From assembly GCF_003388735.1 (NCBI RefSeq), contig NZ_QUBQ01000001.1, positions 248,001-312,000 on the forward strand: DNA of 64,000 nt, given 5' to 3'. The notes beneath the pieces were generated by a model that saw only the letters and a list, made by a program, of their open reading frames with translations, was not told where the DNA came from and did no database searches. This document shows, piece after piece, positions 17,560 to 27,172 of the stretch (its first letter is position 1; each line of letters begins with the position of its first letter). Source of the stretch: Paenibacillus paeoniae. GTDB taxonomy: Bacteria > Bacillota > Bacilli > Paenibacillales > Paenibacillaceae. The position numbers were made by a program, and so were the translations under genes.

Positions 17560-20475
17560 ATGAGCATCCATGATGAGCGCAACTCTTCGCCTTGGAAAAG
17601 CTACTATGGTCCCAATCTTGGTTATGTCCAGGAGCAATATGAACTGTTCCTGAATGATCCGAATGCTGTTGAAGCATCGGTTCGCGAAATGTTTCTCGTA
17701 TGGGGGGCGCCGCCTTCCACAGCAGCTGCGTTTTCGTCGGCTGCGCCGGCATCTAGTGCCGGAGCCGTTCAGTCGGGCACAGCACCGGCTGTAGGTGGTC
17801 CGATTGACAGCAATATGCTCAAGAAGGTCGTTGCCGCGCATCAGCTTATGCTGAATATTCGCAGGTACGGCCATTTAGGTGCGGATATTAACCCGCTGGG
17901 CATTAGCCAAGCGGCTGATACGAAGCTGCTAGACCCTGAGACCTTCGGATTGACGAAAGAGGATCTGCTATCTATTCCTGCGTCCCTGATTTGGGACAAC
18001 GCGCCGGAGTCCATTGCTAATGGTTGGGATGCCATCGTGAGGCTCAGAGAAATTTACACCCGTTCGGCTGCGTTTGAATTTACACATATTCATGATGAGA
18101 ATGAACGTTCATGGCTTCACAAGCAAGCTGAATCCGGTTCGTTCCCTGCTCCTTTGTCTAATAGAGAGAAGGAAGCGCTATTGGAGCGCCTCATGCAGGT
18201 AGAGCAATTCGAAAGCTTTATCCATAAGACGTTTGTCGGCCAGAAGCGCTTCTCGATCGAAGGCGTCGACATGCTCGTTCCGGTATTGGATGAGATCGTA
18301 CGCGCTACGGCGCATGACGGTGCTCACCATATTATGATCGGCATGGCGCATCGCGGACGTCTGAATGTGCTGACGCATGTTCTCGGCAAGCCTTATGAGA
18401 AGATCTTCTCCGAATTCCATCACTCCCCTAATAAGGAGCTTGTTCCTTCCGAGGGATCGATGGGCATCAATTACGGCTGGTCCGGCGATGTGAAATATCA
18501 TTTGGGTGCTGACCGTGCTTTCACGGAAGGCGAGACCGTTCGTACCAAAGTTACACTGGCGAACAACCCGAGCCACTTGGAATTTATCAATCCTGTCGTT
18601 GAGGGCTTCACGCGCGCTGCACAGGAAGATCGCAGCAAGCCTGGTTTCCCTGAACAGGATTTGCATAGCGCCGTAACAGTCTGCGTACACGGCGACGCGG
18701 CGTTCATCGGTGAAGGAATTGTTGCCGAGACGCTTAACTTTAATAATCTTCAAGGCTACCGCAATGGCGGTACGCTTCATATTATCGCGAACAACCGACT
18801 GGGCTTCACAACGAACAGTGTGGATTCCCGTTCTACTTATTATGCAAGTGATCTGGCGAAGGGCTTCGATCTGCCGATTATTCACGTTAACGCAGACGAC
18901 CCTGAGGCATGTCTCGCTGCAATTCGTCTGGCATGCGAGTATCGCCTGCGCTTCCAGAAAGGATTCGTAATCGACCTGATCGGCTATCGCCGCTTCGGCC
19001 ATAACGAGATGGATGATCCGGAAGCGACACAACCGCTAGTTTATTCCAAAGTTCGCAATCATCCGACGGTTGCTACGCTGTATACGAAGCTGCTTCAATC
19101 GGATAAGACCGTTACCGAGGAGCAGGCAGCGAAGCTTCGCGAGAAGACAGCAAGCGCACTTCAGGCCGGTTATGATGCTATGAAGGCGAATGAAGGCAAG
19201 GCGCATGTTCAAATAGCGCAAGAGAACGGCGAGGTTGTACCGGAGGACGTCAGCACGGCTGTGCCGATGGAGACGCTCAAAGAAATCAACCTGGAGCTGC
19301 TGAATCGTCCTGAGGGCTTCACGGAATATACGAAGCTCCAGCGCATCTTGCAACGCCGCGCGACAAGCTTGAACGATGGCGAGAAGCTGGACTGGGCACA
19401 TGCGGAAGCACTTGCGTTCGCAACGATTCTTGCGGATGGCACACCAATCCGTTTGAGCGGCCAGGATTCCGAGCGCGGCACGTTCGCTCACCGTCACATT
19501 ATGTTGAACGACAATGCAACTGCCAAGAAGTTTACACCGCTGCATATGTTCCCGCAGGCGAAAGCTTCATTCGCTGTCCATAACAGTCCGCTCTCCGAGA
19601 CGGCTGTACTAGCATTCGAATACGGCTACAACGTATTTGCACCGGAATCATTCGTCATTTGGGAAGCACAGTTCGGCGATTTCGCGAACGTAGCACAAGT
19701 CATATTCGACCAATTCATGGCTGCCGGCCGCGCCAAGTGGTCGCAGAAATCCGGTCTTGCCATCTTGCTGCCGCATGGCTACGAAGGTCAAGGCCCTGAG
19801 CATTCCAGCGCACGTCTGGAGCGATTCCTGCAATTGTCGGCTGATAACAACTGGACCGTTGCCAACCTGACAACTTCGGCGCAATACTTCCATCTGTTGC
19901 GTAAGCAAGCAGCGATGCTTGGCAGCGACAATGTGCGTCCGCTTGTATTGATGGCTCCGAAGAGCTTGCTGCGCAACCCGCGGGTTGCATCGCACGGCGT
20001 TGAATTCAGCGAAGGCTCCTTCAAGCCGGTGCTTCCACAGTTCAGCTTTACGGAAGTAAAAGCGGCAAAAGATAAAGTAAAACGTCTTATCCTTGGAACA
20101 GGCAAAGTGATGGTTGATCTGGAAGAGGCTATGTCTTCCGGGGGCGAAGGAGATTACGCTTGGCTTCGCGTAGCGCGCGTCGAGCAGTTGTATCCATTGC
20201 CGCAGGCTGAGCTTGAGCGCGTTATTGGTCAATTCAGCAAGCTTGAAGAGATTGTATGGGTTCAAGAGGAGCCGAAAAACCAAGGTTCTTGGTCTTATAT
20301 GGAGCCGCGTCTGCGCGATCTTGCGCCAGGCAAAGTACAGGTCCGTTATATCGGACGACCGGATCGTGCAAGTACGGCAACAGGACATCAGGAAATTCAC
20401 GCAGCAGAGCAGAACATGATTATTTCTTCCGCTTTGAATGGTCAGCCATTCGAATCGAGTTTGGTAAGGGGGTAG
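17560..20475 (+). CDS. odhA: 2-oxoglutarate dehydrogenase E1 component
   Basis: E1o is a thiamine-diphosphate enzyme that decarboxylates 2-oxoglutarate and transfers the succinyl group to the lipoyl arm of OdhB. The 971-residue protein has the N-terminal segment SPWKSYYGPNLGYVQEQYELF (read up to 20 residues), the TPP domain motifs IGMAHRGRLNVLTHVLGK, NNPSHLEFINPVVEG, HGDAAFIGEGIVAET and GYRRFGHNEMDDPEATQP, and the C-terminal transketolase-like part with FGDFANVAQVIFDQF and EGQGPEHSSARLERFLQL. The ATG at 17560 lies eleven bases after GAGGGTGG; a GTG at 17545 overlaps that site. Six bases separate it from odhB. Confidence 0.96.
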   Translation: MSIHDERNSSPWKSYYGPNLGYVQEQYELFLNDPNAVEASVREMFLVWGAPPSTAAAFSSAAPASSAGAVQSGTAPAVGGPIDSNMLKKVVAAHQLMLNIRRYGHLGADINPLGISQAADTKLLDPETFGLTKEDLLSIPASLIWDNAPESIANGWDAIVRLREIYTRSAAFEFTHIHDENERSWLHKQAESGSFPAPLSNREKEALLERLMQVEQFESFIHKTFVGQKRFSIEGVDMLVPVLDEIVRATAHDGAHHIMIGMAHRGRLNVLTHVLGKPYEKIFSEFHHSPNKELVPSEGSMGINYGWSGDVKYHLGADRAFTEGETVRTKVTLANNPSHLEFINPVVEGFTRAAQEDRSKPGFPEQDLHSAVTVCVHGDAAFIGEGIVAETLNFNNLQGYRNGGTLHIIANNRLGFTTNSVDSRSTYYASDLAKGFDLPIIHVNADDPEACLAAIRLACEYRLRFQKGFVIDLIGYRRFGHNEMDDPEATQPLVYSKVRNHPTVATLYTKLLQSDKTVTEEQAAKLREKTASALQAGYDAMKANEGKAHVQIAQENGEVVPEDVSTAVPMETLKEINLELLNRPEGFTEYTKLQRILQRRATSLNDGEKLDWAHAEALAFATILADGTPIRLSGQDSERGTFAHRHIMLNDNATAKKFTPLHMFPQAKASFAVHNSPLSETAVLAFEYGYNVFAPESFVIWEAQFGDFANVAQVIFDQFMAAGRAKWSQKSGLAILLPHGYEGQGPEHSSARLERFLQLSADNNWTVANLTTSAQYFHLLRKQAAMLGSDNVRPLVLMAPKSLLRNPRVASHGVEFSEGSFKPVLPQFSFTEVKAAKDKVKRLILGTGKVMVDLEEAMSSGGEGDYAWLRVARVEQLYPLPQAELERVIGQFSKLEEIVWVQEEPKNQGSWSYMEPRLRDLAPGKVQVRYIGRPDRASTATGHQEIHAAEQNMIISSALNGQPFESSLVRG

Positions 20476-20481
20476 CAACAA

Positions 20482-21732
20482 ATGGCAGATATTATTGTAC
20501 CAGAACTGGGAGAATCGATCTCCGAAGGAACGATTTCAAAATGGTTCGTTAAGGAAGGCGACAACGTCAATCAAGGTGACGTTCTTCTTGAACTTGAGAC
20601 GGATAAAGTCAATATTGAAATCAGTGCAGACAGCAGCGGTGTCGTATCCAGCATCGCGAAAAAAGACGGCGATGTGGTGCTGGTAGGCGAGGCGATCGGT
20701 TCGATCGGCGCGTCCTCCGGCGCACCAGCGGCAGCACCGGCACCGGCAGCGCCAAAAGCAGCTGAGACAGCTGCGCCTGCGGCTCCAGCCGCTCCAGCGG
20801 TAGCAGCACCTGCAGCTCCGGCAGCAACTGCTGCATCGGTTAACGCTTCTCCAGCTGCACGCAAGCTGGCTCGCGAGCAAGGCATTGACCTGACCCAAGT
20901 GAATGGCAAAGACAGCATCGGACGCATCTATCCGAATGATGTCCGCTCCCATAACGGACAAGCTCCTGCACCTGCAGCTACTCCAGCACCAGCCGCTCCT
21001 GCGCCTGCTGCGGCAACAACTGCCGGCGGCAAGCCAGTAGAGCGCAAGCGTATGTCCCGTCGTCGCGCGACGATTGCGAATCGTCTTGTGGAAGCACAAC
21101 GCACTGCGGCTATGCTGACAACATTCAATGAAGTGGATATGACGGCGATTCTTGATTTGCGCAAGCGCCGCAAGCAATCCTTCTTCGACAAAAACGAAGT
21201 AAACCTCGGCTTCATGTCCTTCTTTACGAAGGCAGTTGTCGGCGCGCTGAAGCAATTCCCATTGCTGAACGCGGAGATTGACGGCGAGGATATCGTTGTG
21301 AAGCAATTCTACGATATCGGCATTGCTGTATCGGCAAAAGAAGGTCTTGTCGTTCCTGTCGTACGTGATGCGGATCGTCTGGGCTTCGCTGAAATCGAGA
21401 GAAACATCGTGGAATTGGCCAAGAAGGCACGTACAAATACACTATCCATTGGCGATCTGCAAGGCGGCAGCTTTACGATCACGAACGGCGGCGTATTTGG
21501 TTCCCTGCTTTCCACACCAATCTTGAATACACCTCAGGTCGGTATCCTGGGTATGCATAAGATTCAACTTCGTCCGGTAGCCATTGATAATGAGCGTATG
21601 GAAAACCGTCCGATGATGTATATTGCACTTTCCTATGACCACCGTATCGTCGACGGCAGCGAAGCGGTTCGCTTCCTCGTTGCGGTGAAGGACATGCTGG
21701 AAGATCCAGAGCAGCTTTTGCTTCAAGGCTAA
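20482..21732 (+). CDS. odhB: 2-oxoglutarate dehydrogenase E2 (dihydrolipoyl succinyltransferase)
   Basis: OdhB carries the swinging lipoyl arm and forms the core of the complex. The 416-residue product has one lipoyl domain (1-76) with the modified Lys42 in [10 protein letters not shown], an Ala/Pro-rich flexible linker, a peripheral-subunit-binding domain (about 123-160, [16 protein letters not shown]), a second Ala/Pro linker, and the acyltransferase domain from about 190 with the active-site [15 protein letters not shown]. The start follows AAGGGGGTAGCAACAA. No E3 (lpd) gene follows, so E3 is supplied from elsewhere. Confidence 0.96.
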   Translation: MADIIVPELGESISEGTISKWFVKEGDNVNQGDVLLELETDKVNIEISADSSGVVSSIAKKDGDVVLVGEAIGSIGASSGAPAAAPAPAAPKAAETAAPAAPAAPAVAAPAAPAATAASVNASPAARKLAREQGIDLTQVNGKDSIGRIYPNDVRSHNGQAPAPAATPAPAAPAPAAATTAGGKPVERKRMSRRRATIANRLVEAQRTAAMLTTFNEVDMTAILDLRKRRKQSFFDKNEVNLGFMSFFTKAVVGALKQFPLLNAEIDGEDIVVKQFYDIGIAVSAKEGLVVPVVRDADRLGFAEIERNIVELAKKARTNTLSIGDLQGGSFTITNGGVFGSLLSTPILNTPQVGILGMHKIQLRPVAIDNERMENRPMMYIALSYDHRIVDGSEAVRFLVAVKDMLEDPEQLLLQG

Positions 21733-21753
21733 TCTGTCCCTGTCTTTACAATC

Positions 21754-21796
21754 AAGCTATTGGTTATCGTTTATCGATAACCAGTAGCTTTTTTTG
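21754..21796 (+). terminator. terminator of odhAB
   Basis: AAGCTA / TAGCTT outside and TGGTTATCG (21761-21769) / CGATAACCA (21775-21783) inside form an almost continuous stem, followed by seven T residues. Confidence 0.93.
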
Positions 21797-21893
21797 TCAT
21801 TTTTTTAGGGAGAAGCAGGAAGGGCGCAGGGCTTCGTGGAACATAGACTAACATGAGTCATTATGGACGATTCCTTCGAGGGGTGTAGCGGAC

Positions 21894-23771
21894 ATGGGTG
21901 AGAGAAGCAACGAATATTTGCTGCGTGAAAGCAGGGAAAGATATGATGCTCTCGTTCAATATTTGCCAGATGGTATCGTTGTACATTCCGATCTTCGAAT
22001 CGTATTTGCCAATGAAGCGGCGCTCAGGATGCTTGGGGCATCCTCGATGGACGAGCTGATGGGACAGCCGATCCTTCCATTCGTTTATCACGACAGTATT
22101 CATCAGCTAGAGGAGAAGGTCCAGCAATTTTTGAAAGAAGGTCGTGCCATTCGTGCCGCCTACAAGCAATTTATCCGACTGGATGGCAAAATCGTAAAGA
22201 CGCAGGTTCAGGCAGTGCCTATTTCGTTTGACGGCAAGCCGGCAGTTCAGCTCATCATACGCGATTTGTCAGACTGGATTCGTATGGAGGAGACGCTGCA
22301 TGAGAAGGATGATCTTTATAAAACATTGGTCGAGCATGTTGTTGCAGGCGTATTTGTTGAACAACGAGGTGTATTCGCTTACTTGAATCCCTACTTAACG
22401 CAAATGCTGGGTTTTACATCTGAAGAGATGGTTGGCCGGAAGCTGGAGGAGTTTGTGGATCAGGATGAGCTGGATGTATTAAGGAAAAGCGAATTTTTCT
22501 TAAACAATACCGGGCAGAAGCAGTTTCCCTTTAGAATCAAGGGAAGGCATAGGGATGGCAGCACCGTCTATTTGGAGGGCAATAGCGCGCTGATTACCTT
22601 TGACGGAGAAGAGGCGCTTCTCGGCACGGTGCAGGATGTAACGATGAAGTACGAGCGGGAGAAGATGCTGCTCCACAATGCCAAGCTGTATCAGCGTATC
22701 ATGATGTGCATTCCGGAGCCAATCGTTATCACGCATGGAGAAAGTGTCATCTATGTGAATCGCTATGCGATGGAGCTTATTGGGGCCACCGATGATTCTT
22801 GCATCGTAGGTCGGAGTTTATTCGACTACATTCATGAACATGATCGCGAGTGTGTGAAAGAAAGGCTGTTATGGACGATGTCCATCGATGAGCCGACGTC
22901 CTTCACGGAGGCGAAAGTTATTCTACCTGACGGACGTGTATTGGAAGTTGAGGCATCCAATATCAGCATTGATAATTATATGGGCAAAAGGGTAGTGTTG
23001 AGCGTTATTCGGGATTTGACGGAACGAAAGAGAGCGGAGGAGCGTATGCTTCGCTCCGAGAAGCTGTCGGTTATTGGGCAGCTGGCCGCAGGGGTCGCAC
23101 ATGAAATCCGCAATCCGCTAACCGCGTTGAAAGGCTTCACTCAGTTGCTGCGGACCAAGTACCGGGATGAAACGACGTATTTTGGGATCATGGAGGGTGA
23201 ATTGGATCGTATTAATTTGATCGTAAACGAGTTTATGACGTTGGCGAAGCCCCATCTGTCTCCTTTTCAGCTGGGCAATGTGAATGATATTCTACAGAGC
23301 GTCGTCTCGATTTTGGATACACAAGCCATTCTGATGAATGTTGAGATCGTCTACCGACCGCTGGGAGTGTTGCCGCTAATAAGCTGCAATGAAAATCAGT
23401 TAAAGCAAGTGTTCGTCAACATCATCAAAAACGCAGTAGAAGCGATGCCAGGCGGGGGAGAGGTGGACATAACCGCCCAGACGCTGGAGACCCCTGACGG
23501 ACAATTCATACATATTCGGATTAAGGATGAAGGACTGGGCATACCGGAGGACATGATCAAGCGGCTGGGAGAGCCTTTTGTCACAACCAAAGAAAAAGGA
23601 ACGGGTCTTGGACTAATGGTAAGTACGCGTATTATTGAGGCGCATCAAGGGTCCATGCATATTCATAGCGTGCCAGGTGAAGGGACAATTGTAGAAGTGT
23701 CGCTTCCTGTTCGTTTCGCTAACGTTGGACTGAGCTTGAATCAAATAATAGAGGAGCGTGCAGAAGAATGA
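21894..23771 (+). CDS. soluble sensor histidine kinase with three PAS domains
   Basis: The 625-residue product has no membrane segment. Three PAS domains are seen at about 15-130 (YLPDGIVVHSDLRIVFANEA), 140-255 and 263-378 (CIPEPIVITHGESVIYVNRY). HisKA follows with His403 in GVAHEIRNPLTALKGF, and the ATPase domain has NIIKNAVEAMPGGGE, KDEGLGIPEDM and TTKEKGTGLGLMVS. This architecture matches the KinA/KinE class of sporulation kinases that phosphorylate Spo0F; the assignment to that pathway is an inference. It overlaps the next gene by four bases. Confidence 0.88.
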   Translation: MGERSNEYLLRESRERYDALVQYLPDGIVVHSDLRIVFANEAALRMLGASSMDELMGQPILPFVYHDSIHQLEEKVQQFLKEGRAIRAAYKQFIRLDGKIVKTQVQAVPISFDGKPAVQLIIRDLSDWIRMEETLHEKDDLYKTLVEHVVAGVFVEQRGVFAYLNPYLTQMLGFTSEEMVGRKLEEFVDQDELDVLRKSEFFLNNTGQKQFPFRIKGRHRDGSTVYLEGNSALITFDGEEALLGTVQDVTMKYEREKMLLHNAKLYQRIMMCIPEPIVITHGESVIYVNRYAMELIGATDDSCIVGRSLFDYIHEHDRECVKERLLWTMSIDEPTSFTEAKVILPDGRVLEVEASNISIDNYMGKRVVLSVIRDLTERKRAEERMLRSEKLSVIGQLAAGVAHEIRNPLTALKGFTQLLRTKYRDETTYFGIMEGELDRINLIVNEFMTLAKPHLSPFQLGNVNDILQSVVSILDTQAILMNVEIVYRPLGVLPLISCNENQLKQVFVNIIKNAVEAMPGGGEVDITAQTLETPDGQFIHIRIKDEGLGIPEDMIKRLGEPFVTTKEKGTGLGLMVSTRIIEAHQGSMHIHSVPGEGTIVEVSLPVRFANVGLSLNQIIEERAEE

Positions 23772-24232
23772 CAGAAGAAAACGGCAAATTGGGAACAAGC
23801 ACGATTACACAAATCGGCTTGCTGGTGCATGATATTGAAGCTACGTCGCAGGCGTATGCCGAGTTTTTCGGTATGGAGAATCCAGAGTGGTTTTGGACGG
23901 ATACGGTTGACAAAGCACTGACGGAATATAAAGGAGAGTTGTCGCAAGCACGGGCCAAGCTGGCTTTTTTCGATATGGGATCGCTGCAGTTGGAGTTGAT
24001 TGAGCCTGATCATCATCCCAGCACCTGGCGTGAGCATCTCGACGCGCATGGGGAAGGCGTCCATCATATTGCTCTGATTATCGAGGGGATGAAAGAGAAG
24101 ATAAAGGTGATGGAAGGACAGGGCATGAAGCTGGTCCAGAAGGGTGAATATACGGGCGGACGTTATGCGTATATGGATACATTCCAGCAGCTCAAGGTTA
24201 TGCTGGAGCTGCTGGAGAATGACGCGCAATAA
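23768..24232 (+). CDS. VOC (glyoxalase/epimerase-fold) protein
   Basis: The 154-residue product has the paired beta-alpha-beta-beta-beta modules of the vicinal oxygen chelate fold. The first opens ITQIGLLVHDIEATSQAYAEFF with a possible metal ligand His21; the second contains GEGVHHIALIIEGMKEKI, and the C terminus is RYAYMDTFQQLKVMLELLE. The pattern is close to methylmalonyl-CoA epimerase-like members, but there is no metabolic context here. It is translationally coupled (ATGA) to the triple-PAS kinase, which hints that it might serve that kinase. Confidence 0.83.
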   Translation: MTEENGKLGTSTITQIGLLVHDIEATSQAYAEFFGMENPEWFWTDTVDKALTEYKGELSQARAKLAFFDMGSLQLELIEPDHHPSTWREHLDAHGEGVHHIALIIEGMKEKIKVMEGQGMKLVQKGEYTGGRYAYMDTFQQLKVMLELLENDAQ

Positions 24233-24282
24233 GCAGGATTAGGTAGGGACAGCATGTACATACGGGTCTCTATACTGGGAGT

Positions 24283-24327
24283 AACGCCATTCTGTGATGA
24301 ATCATTTATCAAGAGAATGGCGTTTTT
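24283..24327 (+). terminator. terminator after the kinase-VOC pair
   Basis: AACGCCATTCT (24283-24293) and AGAATGGCGTT (24314-24324) form a perfect 11-bp stem with a 20-base loop and a TTTTT tail. Confidence 0.88.
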
Positions 24328-24408
24328 CATTGGACTATTGACCATTGCAGGCAGTTCAAGCCTTGTGTTGTCGACTATGGCGACAGAGGTCTGCTCGTTG
24401 ATTCTTAA

Positions 24409-24630
24409 TCATGCTCGCAGCGCAGCATACGTATATTTCAGCATTTGAGGGGCTGCCATGTTCGCGGCAATAGAGAACCACTCGACATGCGTCATGATTT
24501 TGCAAACCAAATAAAAAGCGAATCCCCCGATCAATTCAAAGGCGATAAATTCCTTCCATTGCCATGCCGGTACTACATATACGGTAAAAGCATCCTTTTT
24601 TTCAGCCTCAAAGCGTACCTTCAACCTCAA
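24409..24630 (-). CDS. small hypothetical protein downstream of the argD-like gene
   Basis: The 73-residue product is not recognised. It has a charged N terminus (MRLKVRFEAEKKDAF) and a hydrophobic middle (FIAFELIGGFAFYLVCKIM) that may be a single membrane helix. The TTG start at 24630 has a strong CAGGAGGG seven bases upstream, the main reason to believe it. It follows the argD-like gene on the same strand after 71 bases. Confidence 0.5.
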   Translation of the reverse strand: MRLKVRFEAEKKDAFTVYVVPAWQWKEFIAFELIGGFAFYLVCKIMTHVEWFSIAANMAAPQMLKYTYAALRA

Positions 24631-24701
24631 ACCCTCCTGCCGCAGTTTAACAGAGTTTCATACTCAATAGCGTATGCGCGGCAGCTTTTCCAACATTCGT
24701 T

Positions 24702-25931
24702 TTAACTTGCTTGCAGAACCTCCTGCAAGATATCCAGCATGGCATCGATGTGAGAATGCTGAACGATCAGAGCAGGCATCAGGCGAATGGTATGGGCATT
24801 AGTCGCATTGACCAAGAGACCCTTCTCCCTGCACTTTACTACTAGTGCTGGAGCGTCAGGTACATCGAAAGCAAGCAGTAAGCCCAAGCCCCGCACATTC
24901 GAAATCGGCAAAGAAGCGGATAAACGCTGCAGTCCCTCTATCAAGTATTGGCCTTGCTTATACGCGTGATCGGCCAGGTCAAGACGGAGCAGCTCGCGCA
25001 CTACGGCAAGGCCTGCGGCCATTGCAAGCGGCTGTCCGATATAGGTCCCGCCTTGGTCCCCAGGCTGGAACAAGTCATATTGCTCTTTCGTCAGCATGGC
25101 CGACAATGGGAAGCCGCCGCCGATACCTTTGCCAAGTGTCATAATATCCGGCCCAATGCCGTAATGCTGGTAGGCGAACATTTTGCCAGTGCGGCCAAGA
25201 CCTGTCTGGATCTCGTCGAATATAAGCAAGATTCCGTACATATCGCATATTTTGCGCAGTCCGTATAAGTAGGCTTCGCTGACGGGATGAACGCCGCCTT
25301 CTCCTTGTACAAGCTCCACCATGATGGCGCAGGTCTGGTTCGTGACCGCGGCGAAGCAAGCGTCGAGGTCGTTGATCGGCACATGTACAAAGCCGTCTAC
25401 CTTCGGCGCGAAGAGCGGCTTCCATTGTGCTTTGCCAGTGGCAGACATCATCGCCAGAGTACGACCGTGGAAGCTGTTCGTCAGCGTGATGATCTCATAG
25501 GCGCCGTTCAAGTTCAGCGCTCCGTGCTTGCGGGCAAGCTTAACCGCGCTTTCGTTAGCTTCCGCTCCTGTACTGGTGAAGAACACCTTATCCATTCCAC
25601 TGATACTGGTCAGCAGCTCTGCGAACTGGATTTGCGGCTCATTGAAGAAGGCAGGGCTGGCAAGTACCAGCTTGGATGCCTGCTCGGCAAGCGCCTCTTG
25701 CAGGACAGCAGGAGAATGGCCGAGACTGTTGACGGCCCAACCGCCAATAAAGTCCAGATAGCCCCTCCCCTCGGTATCGTAGAGCATCATGCCTTCACCG
25801 CGAGCCATGACGATATCGGGACGAATGGCTGTATGAAGCACATGTTTTTTGGCTAGCTCAATGAGGGGCGTTGTATGGGAAGCGGTAACGTTGTTTTGTT
25901 CCAAGGATGATACGTGTAAAAGATTGCTCAT
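24702..25931 (-). CDS. argD: class III aminotransferase, acetylornithine aminotransferase-like
   Basis: ArgD transaminates N-acetylglutamate semialdehyde in arginine synthesis. The 409-residue product has the class III features GWAVNSLGHSPAVLQEAL, the PLP phosphate-binding STGAEANESAVKLARK, NSFHGRTLAMM, FDEIQTGLGRTG and the Schiff-base Lys268 in TLGKGIGGGFPL. The start at 25931 follows GGAGGGAAATC. It stands alone without other arg genes, so a GABA or ornithine aminotransferase role cannot be excluded, but the ArgR-like site in its promoter supports arginine metabolism. Confidence 0.85.
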   Translation of the reverse strand: MSNLLHVSSLEQNNVTASHTTPLIELAKKHVLHTAIRPDIVMARGEGMMLYDTEGRGYLDFIGGWAVNSLGHSPAVLQEALAEQASKLVLASPAFFNEPQIQFAELLTSISGMDKVFFTSTGAEANESAVKLARKHGALNLNGAYEIITLTNSFHGRTLAMMSATGKAQWKPLFAPKVDGFVHVPINDLDACFAAVTNQTCAIMVELVQGEGGVHPVSEAYLYGLRKICDMYGILLIFDEIQTGLGRTGKMFAYQHYGIGPDIMTLGKGIGGGFPLSAMLTKEQYDLFQPGDQGGTYIGQPLAMAAGLAVVRELLRLDLADHAYKQGQYLIEGLQRLSASLPISNVRGLGLLLAFDVPDAPALVVKCREKGLLVNATNAHTIRLMPALIVQHSHIDAMLDILQEVLQAS

Positions 25932-25958
25932 GATTTCCCTCCGTTCAACTGTTGATAA

Positions 25959-25993
25959 TGTATAAATATACATCATAACGAATTTATATTCAA
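25959..25993 (-). promoter_or_regulatory. promoter of the argD-like gene overlapped by ArgR/AhrC-like boxes
   Basis: On the minus strand TTGAAT (25988-25993) and TATATT (25965-25970) are exactly 17 bases apart. The -35 is embedded in TGAATATAAATTCG (25979-25992), which matches 13 of 18 positions of the AhrC ARG-box consensus CATGAATAAAAATKCAAK when extended. A second near-palindrome TGTATATTTATACA (25959-25972) covers the -10. Repression by an arginine regulator is inferred. Confidence 0.55.
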
Positions 25994-26102
25994 TAAGCAT
26001 ATGAAGGATTTATCCATTTCTGCGAGCCTATTGGGGTATGAAAATAAAGATATACATTTATAGGAAGTTGTGTTATTATCTTTATCCCGCTGTGTGACAA
26101 AG

Positions 26103-26135
26103 AATTGAAGAGGGCTCGGACCAAGCTCTTCAATT
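26103..26135 (+). other. perfect 10-bp inverted repeat upstream of the ABC exporter
   Basis: AATTGAAGAG (26103-26112) and CTCTTCAATT (26126-26135) are perfect inverted arms around 13 bases, 41 bases before the ATPase start. There is no T-run. It could be a repressor operator or a leader hairpin. Confidence 0.6.
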
Positions 26136-26176
26136 GAACGGAATCGGCGCAAAACAAACAGGAGGATTAAGAGGTC

Positions 26177-27172
26177 ATGAATCGGAACGATGCATGGATT
26201 CGGCTGGAAGGCATTGAGAAGAGATTTAAAGTCGCGACAAGGACGGCAGGGTTGAAGGAAGCGACCAAAGCCTTGTTCGTGCGAAAGCACACGGTGGTGG
26301 AGGCTCTAAAAGATATTAGTTTCTCGATTAGAGAAGGCGAGATTGTGGGCTATATCGGTCCGAACGGAGCGGGAAAGTCAACCACCATCAAAGTGATGAG
26401 CGGTATTCTGGTGCCGGATGAAGGACAATGCTCCGTGATGGGCTACATCCCTTGGAAGGATCGGACCGAGTACGTTAAGCATATAGGCGTCGTATTTGGA
26501 CAGCGGTCGCAGCTTTGGTGGGACGTTCCAGTGATAGATTCGTTCGAGTTGTTGAGGGATATCTATTCAATAGCAGACGGGATGTACAGAGATAATCTGG
26601 CGATGCTGACAGAGATGCTTGATCTGGAGGCTATTCTGAAGATGCCAGTCAGACAGCTAAGTCTGGGGCAGCGAATGCGCTGCGAGATCGCTGCTTCCTT
26701 GCTGCATAGTCCCAAGCTGTTGTTTCTGGACGAGCCTACGATCGGGTTGGATGCGGTTAGCAAGCTGGCGGTACGCAACTTTATTAAAAGGTTGAATCGG
26801 GAGCAAGGCGTGACGGTTATTCTGACCACTCATGATATGAGCGATATCGAGGCGCTGGCAGAGCGGATTCTGATGATCGGCAAAGGCACCCTTCTGTATG
26901 ACGGTACGCTTGATGAGCTGAAGGAGAGATTCGGCACGGGCAAGACAGTAACAGTGGACTATAGGGGACATTCGGAGCCTATAACAATTGAGGGAACAAC
27001 ACTGATCGAATGGACGACTGAGCGGGCCGTATATGGCTTTGATTCGGAGAAGGTTACGCTGGCAGAGATGGTCACTCGCTTGTCGGAATCCGTTGAGGTG
27101 GTCGATCTTGCGGTTTCGGCAAAGGACATTGACGAGGTTATTGTCCAGCTATATGCGGAGCACCAGATATGA
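26177..27172 (+). CDS. ABC-2 type exporter ATP-binding protein
   Basis: The 331-residue product has Walker A GPNGAGKST (61-69), the signature LSLGQRMRCEIA, Walker B LLFLDEPTIGLD and the switch His in TTHDMSDIEALAERI, followed by a ~90-residue C-terminal domain typical of the DrrA/NatA/CcmA group. A ~25-residue insertion before the core domain (ATRTAGLKEATKALFVRK) is common in this subfamily. It overlaps the first permease by four bases. The substrate is unknown; relatives export drugs, lipids or peptides. Confidence 0.9.
   Translation: MNRNDAWIRLEGIEKRFKVATRTAGLKEATKALFVRKHTVVEALKDISFSIREGEIVGYIGPNGAGKSTTIKVMSGILVPDEGQCSVMGYIPWKDRTEYVKHIGVVFGQRSQLWWDVPVIDSFELLRDIYSIADGMYRDNLAMLTEMLDLEAILKMPVRQLSLGQRMRCEIAASLLHSPKLLFLDEPTIGLDAVSKLAVRNFIKRLNREQGVTVILTTHDMSDIEALAERILMIGKGTLLYDGTLDELKERFGTGKTVTVDYRGHSEPITIEGTTLIEWTTERAVYGFDSEKVTLAEMVTRLSESVEVVDLAVSAKDIDEVIVQLYAEHQI

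Noticed and set aside
18178..19032. 284-codon minus-strand ORF antisense to odhA
   Set aside because: It overlaps core catalytic motifs of E1o and has no ribosome binding site or family resemblance.
24254..24448. 64-codon plus-strand ORF after the VOC gene
   Set aside because: It runs through a perfect intrinsic terminator stem and has no supporting features.
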